A stretch of DNA of 34,856 nucleotides from Massilia sp. (lineage in GTDB: Bacteria > Pseudomonadota > Gammaproteobacteria > Burkholderiales > Burkholderiaceae_D), in contig JANYGW010000069.1 in NCBI GenBank assembly GCA_025359245.1, forward strand, positions 1-34,856. Direction: 5' to 3'. Below are positions 22,816-30,870 of the stretch, one piece after another. The notes under the pieces were generated by a model, which worked only from the letters and a program-made list of their open reading frames with translations, ran no database searches and was not told the origin of the DNA. Positions within the stretch are counted from its first letter, which is position 1; each line of letters starts with the position of its first letter. A program made the position numbers and the translations under genes.

Positions 22816-24492
22816 ATGACGATGACACGCACCTTCCCCCCTGCCGCGATTGCCGTGCGCGCACTGCTGCTTTCCTGCCTGGCCGCTGGCCCTCTCCATG
22901 CGGCGCCCGCAGCTGCCGTGGCCCAGCCCAAGCTGATCGTGGTGCTGGTCGTCGACGGCCTGCCGAGCGAACAGGTGCAGCGCTACCGCGAGCAGTTCGG
23001 CACCGGTGGTTTCCGCCGCCTGCTGGGCCAGGGCGCGTCCTTCAGCAACGCCCACCAGGCCCATGGCGTCACCGTCACCGCCGTCGGCCATGCGGCCATC
23101 CTGTCCGGCGCCTATCCGTATCAGCACGGCGTGATCGGCAATAACTGGATCGACCCGCTGACCCACGCGTCGGTGTACTGCACCGAGGACGCCGCCTATA
23201 CCTACATCGGCGAAGACACCAAGCCGGGCGACGGCACCTCGCCGGCCAGGCTGCGGGTCGGCACGGTGGGCGACGAGCTGCGCTACGCCACCGGCAACCG
23301 CGCCAAGGTGCTGACCGTGTCGGGCAAGGACCGCGGCGCGATCCTGTTGGCCGGCAAGAGCGGCACCGCGTATATGTACATGGAGAAGAGCGGCAATTTT
23401 GCCAGCAGCACCTACTACATGGCGTCGCATCCGCAATGGGTGCAGCGCTACCAGGCCAACAAGCCGCAGGACCGCTACTACGGCAAGTCATGGACGCCGC
23501 TGCTGGGCGATGCCGCCTACGCGAACGACAGCGGCGACGAGCTGTATCCGGCCAAGCCGGGCGTGAGCAACCGTTTTCCATTCTCCTTCTACAGCGAGAG
23601 CGGCAGCCTCGACGCCGACTATTACAACCGCCTGCGGGCCAGCCCCTTCCTCGACGAATTGACGCTCGATTTCGCGCGCGCCGCCATCGAAGGGGAAAAC
23701 CTGGGCAAGAATCCGGCCGGGTTGCCCGACCTGATCGGCGTCAGCCTGTCGGCGCACGACTACGTCAACCACGCCTACGGCCCCGAAAGCAAAATGTCGC
23801 ACGACCACCTGCAGCGCCTGGACCGCATGCTGGCCGGCTTTTTCAACTACCTCGACCAGCGCCTGGGCGCCGGCAATGTCGTCGTCGTGCTGACCGCCGA
23901 CCATGGCTTCCCGAATACCCCCGAGTACGCGAAGGCGCAGCACATGGACGCAGGCCGGGTCGACGGCGACAAGCTGGTCGCTGACCTGAACCAGCACCTG
24001 GCCGCCACCTACGGCGCCGCCAAGCTGGTGATCGCGGCCTCGCTGCCGAATATCCACCTCGACGACAGCCTGATCGCCAAGGGCGGCCTGAAGCGCGCCG
24101 AGGTCGAAAACACGGCGGCCCGCTTCCTGCTCGCCCAGACCGGCGTGGCGCAGGCGTACACCCGCACCCAGTTCGAAAACGGCGCCTTGCCCGCGACCCG
24201 CATGAGCATGCTGATGCAGCGCGCCTGGAACCGCCAGCTGTCGGGCGACCTGATGGTGGTGCTCAAGCCGTACTGGTATTTCAGCGCCGGCAACAGCGGC
24301 ACTTCGCACGGCTCGCCGTACGCTTACGATACCAACGTGCCCTTGATGATGATGGGCCAGCGCTGGATCAAACCCGGTACCTACCCGCAGTACACCGAAG
24401 TGGTCGATATCGCGCCCACGCTGTCCCATCTGCTGCACTTGCGCCCGCCTGCGGCCGCCGAAGGACGGGTGCTGGCCGAATCGCTGCGTTAA
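22816..24492 (+). CDS. PafA/PhoK-type alkaline phosphatase
   Basis: 558-aa exported phosphatase of the type I phosphodiesterase / alkaline phosphatase superfamily that frees phosphate from phosphomonoesters. The signal peptide ends GPLHAA. Metal and catalytic residues are visible: Asp47 in VLVVDGLP, nucleophile Thr88 in TVTAVGHAAILSG, HDYVNHAYGP, LTADHGF, and GTSHGSPYAYDTNVPLMMMG, the order found in PafA and PhoK. The N-terminal GGFRRLLGQGASFSNAH is also typical. Start at 22816 (or two codons later, 22822) because the Pho box and -10 end at 22770; the Shine-Dalgarno is weak. It diverges from the phospholipase C-like operon and shares its phosphate control. Confidence 0.93.
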   Translation: MTMTRTFPPAAIAVRALLLSCLAAGPLHAAPAAAVAQPKLIVVLVVDGLPSEQVQRYREQFGTGGFRRLLGQGASFSNAHQAHGVTVTAVGHAAILSGAYPYQHGVIGNNWIDPLTHASVYCTEDAAYTYIGEDTKPGDGTSPARLRVGTVGDELRYATGNRAKVLTVSGKDRGAILLAGKSGTAYMYMEKSGNFASSTYYMASHPQWVQRYQANKPQDRYYGKSWTPLLGDAAYANDSGDELYPAKPGVSNRFPFSFYSESGSLDADYYNRLRASPFLDELTLDFARAAIEGENLGKNPAGLPDLIGVSLSAHDYVNHAYGPESKMSHDHLQRLDRMLAGFFNYLDQRLGAGNVVVVLTADHGFPNTPEYAKAQHMDAGRVDGDKLVADLNQHLAATYGAAKLVIAASLPNIHLDDSLIAKGGLKRAEVENTAARFLLAQTGVAQAYTRTQFENGALPATRMSMLMQRAWNRQLSGDLMVVLKPYWYFSAGNSGTSHGSPYAYDTNVPLMMMGQRWIKPGTYPQYTEVVDIAPTLSHLLHLRPPAAAEGRVLAESLR

Positions 24493-24523
24493 CAATAAAT
24501 GCAGCGCGCCATAGGATGCCGAC

Positions 24524-24542
24524 GCGGCGAGAAATCCGCCGC
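24524..24542. terminator. Possible hairpin between PafA and CYTH-CHAD genes
   Basis: GCGGCG (24524-24529) and CGCCGC (24537-24542) pair around a 7-nt loop, 32 bases after the phosphatase stop. There is no T-run, so it is only a possible terminator. Confidence 0.3.
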
Positions 24543-24583
24543 AGCGCAGTTAAAATGCCAACAGACCGAAAAACGGAGATGCC

Positions 24584-26113
24584 ATGGAAAGCGAAATCAA
24601 GCTGCTGGCCCGCAATGAGGATGTCGACGCGCTGCTGCACAGTGCCGTGCTGCAGAAATATGCGGTGACGCCGCCGGTCGAGCACTGGCAGGTCGATACC
24701 TATTTCGACACCCCCGAGCACGCATTCAAGGCTAGCCACGCCAGCCTGCGGCTGCGCAAGACGGCCTCCGATACCGTCCAGACCCTCAAGGCAGGCAACG
24801 GCAGCACGGGAGGGCTGCACCGGCGCGCCGAATACCAGTCGCCGGTCGCGGCCGACCGCCCCGCCCTGCCGCCATTGCGCAAGATGGTCGGCCGCAAGAA
24901 CGGCCTGGGCTCCCTGCTCCATTCGCGCAAGCTGAAGGAGCGCCTGATGCCGGTGTTTTCGACCCAGGTCAAGCGCACCGTCATTCCGCTCAAACTGGAC
25001 GACGGCGACCTGGTCGAGTGCGTGATCGACGTCGGCGAAATCATCTGCAATGGCGCCAAGCTGGCCATTTGCGAGCTCGAACTCGAACTGAAGGCGGGCG
25101 ACGCAGCCCACCTGTATCAGCTGGCGCTGGAACTGAGCGATACCGTGCCGCTGACGCTGGACTCGCTGAGCAAGGCCGAGCGCGGCTACGCGCTGCTCGC
25201 GCCGACCGAGGTGGCGGCGCATAGAGCCGCGCCGGTCGCGCTGAACAAGCAAATGTCGGTCGAGCAGGCCTTCGTCGAGATCGCCGGCAATTGCATCGCA
25301 CAGATCGAAGCGAACGCCGCCGGCGTGGTGCGGCGCGACAGCGAAGCGCTGCACCAGATGCGGGTCGGCATGCGGCGCCTGCGTTCGGCGTTCGGCCTGA
25401 CGCAAGGCCTGATCGACCTGCCGGCGGCGCTGGGCACCGAGGTCGAGTGGCTGGCCAGCGAACTGGGCGCGGCGCGCGACTGGGACGTGCTGGCCCACGG
25501 CACGCTGGACGAACTTGGCCAGGCCTGTCCGGCCGAGCCGCATATCGCGCAAGTGAGCCAGGCCGCCCTGGACGAGAGCGAGCAGGCGCGCCGCCTGGCC
25601 GCCGAGGCGATCGGCGCGCCCCGCTATGCCAGGCTGATGCTGTCGCTGGCGCAATGGCGCAGCGACGCCGGCTGGCGCACCGACGCCGACGGGCAAGCGC
25701 TGGCCCGCCTCGACGCCCGCATCACCGGATTTGCCCGCAAGGCGCTGGCCAGTTCCCACAAGCGCCTGGTCAAGCGCGGCGGCCAGCTCGACGGCGCCAG
25801 CGCCGAAGCGAGCCACCGGGTGCGCATAGCCGCAAAAAGGGCGCGCTACATCAGCGAATTTTTCCAGTCGCTGTTCGATGCCGGCGCCGTGCGCAGCTAT
25901 GTCAGGCGGCTCTCCGGACTGCAAGACGAGTTTGGACGGCTCAACGACATGGCCGTGGCTGACCGTCTGCTGTCGGCCTTGCAAGAGAAACAGCCCGCCC
26001 TTGGCCGCGATGCCGATTTTGTCAGGGGCTTCCTGGCGGCCAGCGCGCAACAGGGGCGGCGCGATGCCCGAAAAAGTTGGCGCAAATTTACGCCGGCGCA
26101 GGTGCCGCACTAG
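24584..26113 (+). CDS. CYTH-CHAD protein, probable inorganic triphosphatase / polyphosphate-associated
   Basis: 509-aa cytoplasmic protein. Residues 1-~200 are a CYTH domain: ESEIKL is the ExExK signature, followed by DTYFDTPEHAFKASHASLRLR and, at the far strand, CELELELKAGD. Such tunnels hydrolyse triphosphate or related substrates with a divalent metal. Residues ~220-500 are a CHAD domain of helices rich in conserved His and Arg: LHQMRVGMRRLRSAF and SHRVRIAAKRARYISEFF are its two repeats. CHAD domains are known to bind polyphosphate. The ATG at 24584 has GGAG 6-7 nt upstream. It may be co-transcribed with the small DUF3562-like gene 31 nt away. The phosphate setting supports a polyphosphate role. 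Confidence 0.93.
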   Translation: MESEIKLLARNEDVDALLHSAVLQKYAVTPPVEHWQVDTYFDTPEHAFKASHASLRLRKTASDTVQTLKAGNGSTGGLHRRAEYQSPVAADRPALPPLRKMVGRKNGLGSLLHSRKLKERLMPVFSTQVKRTVIPLKLDDGDLVECVIDVGEIICNGAKLAICELELELKAGDAAHLYQLALELSDTVPLTLDSLSKAERGYALLAPTEVAAHRAAPVALNKQMSVEQAFVEIAGNCIAQIEANAAGVVRRDSEALHQMRVGMRRLRSAFGLTQGLIDLPAALGTEVEWLASELGAARDWDVLAHGTLDELGQACPAEPHIAQVSQAALDESEQARRLAAEAIGAPRYARLMLSLAQWRSDAGWRTDADGQALARLDARITGFARKALASSHKRLVKRGGQLDGASAEASHRVRIAAKRARYISEFFQSLFDAGAVRSYVRRLSGLQDEFGRLNDMAVADRLLSALQEKQPALGRDADFVRGFLAASAQQGRRDARKSWRKFTPAQVPH

Positions 26114-26144
26114 CCGGCTACGCCCGGCGTCCAAAGGAGCAACC

Positions 26145-26402
26145 ATGGAACACCGTACCAACCATCCGTCCGTTGCTCCGCGCCGGGCGCCGCCGCCAGA
26201 CGACGGGACGGCATTTCGGGAGCGTTTGCACTTCGAATCGATACGCGACATTGCCGAACAATTCGCGCGTCCGTATGCCGAGGTAAGCACAGCGTACCGC
26301 GCTCTGTTCCTCGCGCTGAGCGCGCAGGCCGGCGTGACCGACTATCTCCCCTTGTTCGTCGCCCGCAAGATTCGCGAACGCTACCGCGCCCCGGCCAACT
26401 AG
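26145..26402 (+). CDS. DUF3562-like small protein (second copy)
   Basis: 85-aa soluble protein. After a polar, Pro-rich start, residues ~27-82 read FESIRDIAEQFARPYAEVS, AYRALFLALSAQA, then TDYLPLFVARKIRERYR. This is the same helix-Tyr-helix-LPLFVARK layout as the protein at 2625-2876 and fits DUF3562. Strong AAAGGAG (26133-26139) precedes the ATG by 5 nt. It lies 31 nt after CYTH-CHAD and 44 nt before DUF2252, so all three are probably one transcript. Function unknown. Confidence 0.75.
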   Translation: MEHRTNHPSVAPRRAPPPDDGTAFRERLHFESIRDIAEQFARPYAEVSTAYRALFLALSAQAGVTDYLPLFVARKIRERYRAPAN

Positions 26403-26446
26403 CGGCGCGTGCCCCGCATCGTAGTATGTCAAACCAGGGATCGCCG

Positions 26447-27700
26447 ATGCACAAAATTCTGGAACGAGATGTCCCCGCCCTTGTCGCCGCGTTCAACGCC
26501 GATCGTGAGGCCGAGCGGGTCCGCCTGAAATACCAGGCGCTCGCCCACGATCCGTTCTCGTTCCTGCGTGGCACCTGCCACTTGTTTTGCCAGGATTTTC
26601 CGGAGGCCTTGAAGAACCAACAGGCGCCGCTGGCCTGGATCTGCGGCGACCTGCATGTGGAAAACTTTGGCAGCTACAAGGGGGACAATCGCCTCACCTA
26701 TTTCGACATCAACGACTTCGGCGAGGCGGCGCTGGCGCCGGCGAACTGGGAGCTGGCCCGTTTGCTGGTCAGCGTGCTGGTTGCCGGCGAGTCGCTCCGA
26801 CTGGCCCCTCAACTGTCCACCGGCTTGTGTCAGAGTTTCCTGGACGCTTACGTGGCCGCGCTGGCCTCAGGCAAGCCACGCTGGGTCGAGCGCGCGGTGG
26901 CCAAGGGCATGGTCAAGGAACTGTTGCAGAGTGTGAAAACGCGCAGCCGCGTCGATTTCCTGAACAAGCGAACCACCCTGGCTGGTGGCAAGCGCAGCTT
27001 GCGCCTCGATCCCGCCAAGACATTGCCGGTCGCCGATGCCGACCGCGACAAAGTCAGCGCCTTCATGGCCAGCTACGCGCAGCGCCAGCAGGTCCCTGCT
27101 TTTTTCAAGGTGCTCGATGTCGCACGCCGCATTGCCGGTACCGGCAGCCTGGGGCTGGAGCGCTACGTGATCCTGGTCCGCGGACGCGGCGCTCCGGACG
27201 CCCATTTCCTGCTCGACCTGAAGTATGCGCCCGCATCGGCCGTCGCACCGTTTTTGCACAACCGCCAGCCGGCATGGCGCAGCGAGGCCGAGCGCGTCGT
27301 GACCATCCAGCAGCGCGTCCAGGCAATCGAACCGGCCTTCCTCGAAGCCGTCAGCATCGGCACGCGCTCCTACGTATTGCAGGAATTGCTGCCCAGTCAG
27401 GATCGGATCGCACTGGCGGCATGGAATGGAAAATCGCAGCGCCTCGACGCTCTGATGCGCACAATGGGCAGCATCGTCGCGTGGGACCAGTTGCGCTCCG
27501 GCGGACGCGAAGGCGCAGCCGATGCCGACACGTGGATCGCGTATGCCGGCGCCGCCGCGTCATGGCGGCACGACCTGCTCGCCTGCGCCCACGCTTACCG
27601 CGACCAGGTCATCGCCGACTGGAAGCAATACGCACTGGCGTACCAGGCCGCAAGCAAGGCGCACGCGCGCCGGCCGACCAAAAAATCAACGAAACGCTGA
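26447..27700 (+). CDS. DUF2252 family protein
   Basis: 417-aa cytoplasmic protein of DUF2252, a family related in fold to protein and aminoglycoside kinases. Visible blocks are FSFLRGTCHLF, ICGDLHVENFG, LTYFDINDFGEAALAPANW and a C-terminal helical part with LLACAHAYRDQVIADWKQYA. GDLHxEN and FDxNDF correspond to catalytic-loop and metal-binding motifs of kinase-like folds; activity is not established. The C-terminus is very basic (RRPTKKSTKR). Start at 26447 is preferred because AGGGA lies 6 nt upstream; the ATG at 26426 has no such site. Probably in one transcript with CYTH-CHAD. Confidence 0.9.
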   Translation: MHKILERDVPALVAAFNADREAERVRLKYQALAHDPFSFLRGTCHLFCQDFPEALKNQQAPLAWICGDLHVENFGSYKGDNRLTYFDINDFGEAALAPANWELARLLVSVLVAGESLRLAPQLSTGLCQSFLDAYVAALASGKPRWVERAVAKGMVKELLQSVKTRSRVDFLNKRTTLAGGKRSLRLDPAKTLPVADADRDKVSAFMASYAQRQQVPAFFKVLDVARRIAGTGSLGLERYVILVRGRGAPDAHFLLDLKYAPASAVAPFLHNRQPAWRSEAERVVTIQQRVQAIEPAFLEAVSIGTRSYVLQELLPSQDRIALAAWNGKSQRLDALMRTMGSIVAWDQLRSGGREGAADADTWIAYAGAAASWRHDLLACAHAYRDQVIADWKQYALAYQAASKAHARRPTKKSTKR

Positions 27701-27739
27701 CTGACTGAACCAATGCCCCTGGCGCTGGGTGACGAGCGC

Positions 27740-28843
27740 CTAGCGCCCAGTCTTGAACCTGGTGAACGTGCGCGTGATCAGGCGCCGGGTCTCGGCCGAC
27801 ACCGCTTGCGGCGGCACCATTTTTTTCAAGTCTTCCTCGGACAGGAACACCGTCTTGTTTTCGGCGATATCCTTGCGCACGAATTTGAGGCTGGCCTTGT
27901 TCGGATTGGCGTAAAACACCTTGTTGGTCAGCCCCGCGTGCACTTCCGGACGCATGATGTAGTTGATCCACAGGTGCGCGTTGTTCGGGTGCGGCGCGTC
28001 AGCCGGAATGGCCATCGTGTCGAACACCAGCGGCGCGCCGCTCTTGGGCACCAGCGCCTGCACCTTGACGCCGCGCTTGGCGTCGATGGCGCGCTGGCGC
28101 GCAATATTGATGTCGCCCGACCAGCCGAACACCACGCACAGCGCGCCGTTGGCCAGGTCGTTGATATAGCCGGACGAATTGAACATCGTGATGCTCGGGC
28201 GGATCGCCGCCAGCGTCTTGGCCGCGTCGGCGTAATCGGCCGGGTTGTTCGAATAGGCCGGCTTGCCCAAATAGGTCAAGGTGGCCGGCAGCACTTCGGA
28301 CGGCGAATCGAGCACCGACACGCCGCACGACTTCAGTTTTGACACGTACACCGGATTGAAGATCAGCTCCCAGGCATTGTCCGGCAGCGGCGTCGACCCG
28401 AGCGCGGCCTTGACCTTGTCGACGTTGATGCCGACCGTGGTGTAGCCCCACATCCAGTCGACCAAATGCTCGTTGCCCGGATCCAGCGTGGCCAGCTTGG
28501 CCTGGATCGCCGGATCGAGGTTGGCCAGGTTCGGCAGCTTGGACTTGTCGAGCTTGCGCAGCAGCTTGGCGTCGATCTGCAGGCGCGCCCACTGCGCCGT
28601 CGGGACCACGATGTCGTAGCCGGTCTTGCCGGCGACCAGCTTGGAATTGAGAATCTCATTGTTGTCGAACACATCGTAGCGGACCTTGATGCCGGTCTCT
28701 TTTTCGAAGTTCTTGATGGTGTCGTCGCCGATGTAATCAGACCAGTTATAGATGTTCAGGACCTTCTCTTCCTGCTGGGCGTGAGCCGGCAGGGTGACTG
28801 CGAGTGCGGCGGCCAGAACGCCGAGAACCAGTTTGCTTGTCAT
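27740..28843 (-). CDS. Periplasmic polyamine-binding protein (PotF/PotD-like), orphan
   Basis: 367-aa exported solute-binding protein of the spermidine/putrescine group. The signal peptide MTSKLVLGVLAAALAVTLPA ends at HA before QQEEK. Family marks are LNIYNWSDYIGDDT, VRYDVFDNNE, YDIVVPTAQW, TTVGINVDKV and LCVVFGWSGDINIAR; the aromatic and acidic residues in NWSDYI and GWSGD are those that line polyamine pockets. No permease or ATPase gene is next to it, so it either feeds a transporter elsewhere or serves the chemoreceptor that starts upstream on the same strand. The ATG at 28843 has GGAG about 9 nt upstream. The ligand is inferred from family only. Confidence 0.93.
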   Translation of the reverse strand: MTSKLVLGVLAAALAVTLPAHAQQEEKVLNIYNWSDYIGDDTIKNFEKETGIKVRYDVFDNNEILNSKLVAGKTGYDIVVPTAQWARLQIDAKLLRKLDKSKLPNLANLDPAIQAKLATLDPGNEHLVDWMWGYTTVGINVDKVKAALGSTPLPDNAWELIFNPVYVSKLKSCGVSVLDSPSEVLPATLTYLGKPAYSNNPADYADAAKTLAAIRPSITMFNSSGYINDLANGALCVVFGWSGDINIARQRAIDAKRGVKVQALVPKSGAPLVFDTMAIPADAPHPNNAHLWINYIMRPEVHAGLTNKVFYANPNKASLKFVRKDIAENKTVFLSEEDLKKMVPPQAVSAETRRLITRTFTRFKTGR

Positions 28844-28940
28844 TGTTGACGCTCCGTCGGAATGGGAAAAGATCAAGGCCAAGATCATCCCGCATTGTAA
28901 CGACGAATGCAAGCCGGCGCTTGACCGGCGCGCTGCCGGC

Positions 28941-30455
28941 TCAGGTCTGGAAGTAGCCGATCAGCGCCGACAGCGCCTGCGCCTGGTCGCGCATGGCCGC
29001 GGCGGCCGCGGCGGCCTGTTCGACCAGCGCCGCATTTTGCTGGGTCACGTCGTCCATGTCGCCGATGGCCCCCTTGACCTGTTCGATGCTGCGCTCCTGC
29101 TCGCCGCTGGCGGCGCTGATCGACGCCATCATTCGGGTCACCTGGCCGATGCTGTCGACGATGTCCTGCATCGACCGGCCGGCCGCGTCGGCCTGTTCGC
29201 TGCCGCTGCGGATGCTGGCCGTCGAATCGCCGATCAGCTGCCTGATTTCGCCGGCCGCCGCCGCCGAACGCTGCGCCAGGTTGCGCACTTCGGCGGCGAC
29301 GACGGCAAAGCCGCGCCCCTGTTCGCCGGCGCGCGCCGCTTCCACCGCCGCGTTCAGCGCCAGGATATTGGTCTGGAAAGCAATCGAGTCGATCACGCCG
29401 GTGATGTCGCCGATCTGTTTGCCGAACAGATTAATCTGCTGCATCGTGCCGGTCAGCTCGGCGACCACGTTGCCGCCCTGGCTGGCCACGTCCGCGGCGG
29501 TCTGCACCAGCGCGTTGGCGGCGCGCGCGTTGCCGCTGTTTTCCTTGACCGCGACGGTCAGCTCTTCCATCGAGGCGGCGGTCTGCTGCAGCGCGCTGGC
29601 CTGGCGTTCGGTGCGGTCCGACAAATCCATGTTGCCGGAGGCGATTTGAACGGACGACACACCGATCGCACCGGCGCCCGCATGCACCTGGCCGACGGTG
29701 GCCGACAGCCTGGCCGTCATATTGCCCAGCGCGTCGAACAGCTGGCCGATTTCATCCTTGCGCTGGTGCCGGACGGCGCTGCGCAGGTCGCCGCCAGCGA
29801 CGCGCATGGACAGCGCGACCGCTTCCCGCAGCGGCGCCACGATGCTGCGCGTGAGCAGCCACGACATCAGCGCGCCCAGCGCCACGGCGGCCAGGCCGAA
29901 GCCGATCAGCATGGCGCGGCTGGCGCGAAACTGGGCCGCCGAATCGGCCGACGCTGCGCGCGCCTGCGCCGTCTGCGCTGCCAGCGCTTGTTCCAGCGCG
30001 CCCACGTAAGCCTGGAAGGCGGCCTCGAGCTTGGTGTCGATGAGGGCGCCGGCATCCTGGGTGCGGCCCATGTCCTTGAGTTTGAACAGCTCGGCGCGCA
30101 GTGCCAGGTAGGCGCTCTTGCGCTGCGCCACCGAGGCCGCCAGGTCGCTGTCGCGTCCCTCGAGCGCCAGCACCAGCTTGTCGCCCCCCTGCAACTGGAG
30201 CTGAAAGTAGTCGGCCACTTCCTGGCTGTCGCTGCGCCCGATCGATATCGCGCGCAAGCCGTTCAGCCGCACCGCACCGAGCTGTTCGGAGATCAGCTGC
30301 TGCCTGGCCAGCTGGTGGTCGACCAGGTCGGTGAAGGAACGTTCGGCAGCCTGCTGGCGCCACAAGGAGACGACGGTCATGCCGGCCATGACCAGCAACA
30401 CCACGGCGAAACAGGCCAGCACGCGCAGCCCGGTATTCAGGTTCGAGATTTTCAT
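28941..30455 (-). CDS. Methyl-accepting chemotaxis protein
   Basis: 504-aa chemoreceptor. Transmembrane helix 1 is at ~11-31, a ~150-residue helical periplasmic sensor follows (four-helix-bundle type, 4HB-like), then transmembrane helix 2 at ~181-202 and a HAMP domain. The cytoplasmic signalling hairpin contains the conserved tip [20 protein letters not shown] and [18 protein letters not shown] that binds CheA/CheW. No C-terminal CheR/CheB-docking pentapeptide is seen; it ends ALIGYFQT. Start at the ATG at 30455 (MKISNLNTG); upstream frame is not protein-like. It sits 97 nt upstream of the polyamine-binding gene on the same strand, so the two may be co-transcribed. Confidence 0.95.
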   Translation of the reverse strand: MKISNLNTGLRVLACFAVVLLVMAGMTVVSLWRQQAAERSFTDLVDHQLARQQLISEQLGAVRLNGLRAISIGRSDSQEVADYFQLQLQGGDKLVLALEGRDSDLAASVAQRKSAYLALRAELFKLKDMGRTQDAGALIDTKLEAAFQAYVGALEQALAAQTAQARAASADSAAQFRASRAMLIGFGLAAVALGALMSWLLTRSIVAPLREAVALSMRVAGGDLRSAVRHQRKDEIGQLFDALGNMTARLSATVGQVHAGAGAIGVSSVQIASGNMDLSDRTERQASALQQTAASMEELTVAVKENSGNARAANALVQTAADVASQGGNVVAELTGTMQQINLFGKQIGDITGVIDSIAFQTNILALNAAVEAARAGEQGRGFAVVAAEVRNLAQRSAAAAGEIRQLIGDSTASIRSGSEQADAAGRSMQDIVDSIGQVTRMMASISAASGEQERSIEQVKGAIGDMDDVTQQNAALVEQAAAAAAAMRDQAQALSALIGYFQT

Positions 30456-30503
30456 AACGTCCGACGCGGCCAACCCGCGATAAAGGCAAGAGCATAGTCG
30501 CTC

Positions 30504-30546
30504 TGTGTGACCACACAATTACACTATGGGAATATAAATTTCCCAT
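30504..30546. promoter_or_regulatory. Two adjacent palindromes between the MCP and RHH-like genes
   Basis: TGTGTG-AC-CACACA (30504-30517) and ATGGGAA-TATAAAT-TTCCCAT (30526-30546) lie 8 bp apart in the divergent gap 30456-30630, which is AT-rich here. Both are good operator shapes for dimeric regulators. The downstream small gene encodes an RHH-like protein that could bind one of them. Confidence 0.5.
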
Positions 30547-30630
30547 CGTGGCAAGAAAAAGACAGGCGGCGCCAGGTGCTGAAGTTATGATCGGGAGGGC
30601 AACATCCGATTCCCATCCTGCGAGGAACAC

Positions 30631-30870
30631 ATGGCACAGAAAACCCCCACGGCGTCCGGCGCGCCCAAGCCGGCCAAGCCGCCCAAAGCGCGCCAGGTGG
30701 CGCTGACCGAGGACGAATACGCGCGCCTCGAACAACTGCGGCAAGCGTGCAAGGAGGCCGGCATGAAGGTCAGGAAAACCGAGCTGATTCGGGTGGCGAT
30801 TGCCTTGCTCGGCGGCGAGTCGCCAGCCGCGCTGGACGCAGCGCGGCTGGCACTGGCGCCGGCGCGCTAG
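30631..30870 (+). CDS. Small ribbon-helix-helix-like protein
   Basis: 79-aa basic protein. After a Pro/Lys-rich arm (~1-22), residues ~23-60 read RQVALTEDEYARLEQLR, KVRKTELIRVAIALLG, a strand-helix-helix plan like ribbon-helix-helix DNA-binding proteins (strand VALT, helix DEYARLEQLRQACKEAG, then the K-T-E-L-I-R-V-A-I helix). GAGGA lies 5 nt before the ATG. Its stop overlaps the stop of the convergent GGDEF-EAL gene through CTAG. No toxin partner is adjacent, so a plain regulator is more likely than an antitoxin. The palindromes just upstream would suit autoregulation. Confidence 0.65.
   Translation: MAQKTPTASGAPKPAKPPKARQVALTEDEYARLEQLRQACKEAGMKVRKTELIRVAIALLGGESPAALDAARLALAPAR

Noticed and set aside
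24368..26290. 640-codon minus-strand frame opposite CYTH-CHAD
   Set aside because: CYTH and CHAD motifs are clear on the plus strand; the minus frame is low-complexity Gln/Arg/Ala.
30631..30870. Antitoxin of a toxin-antitoxin pair
   Set aside because: No small toxin gene is adjacent; the neighbours are a chemoreceptor and a GGDEF-EAL protein.
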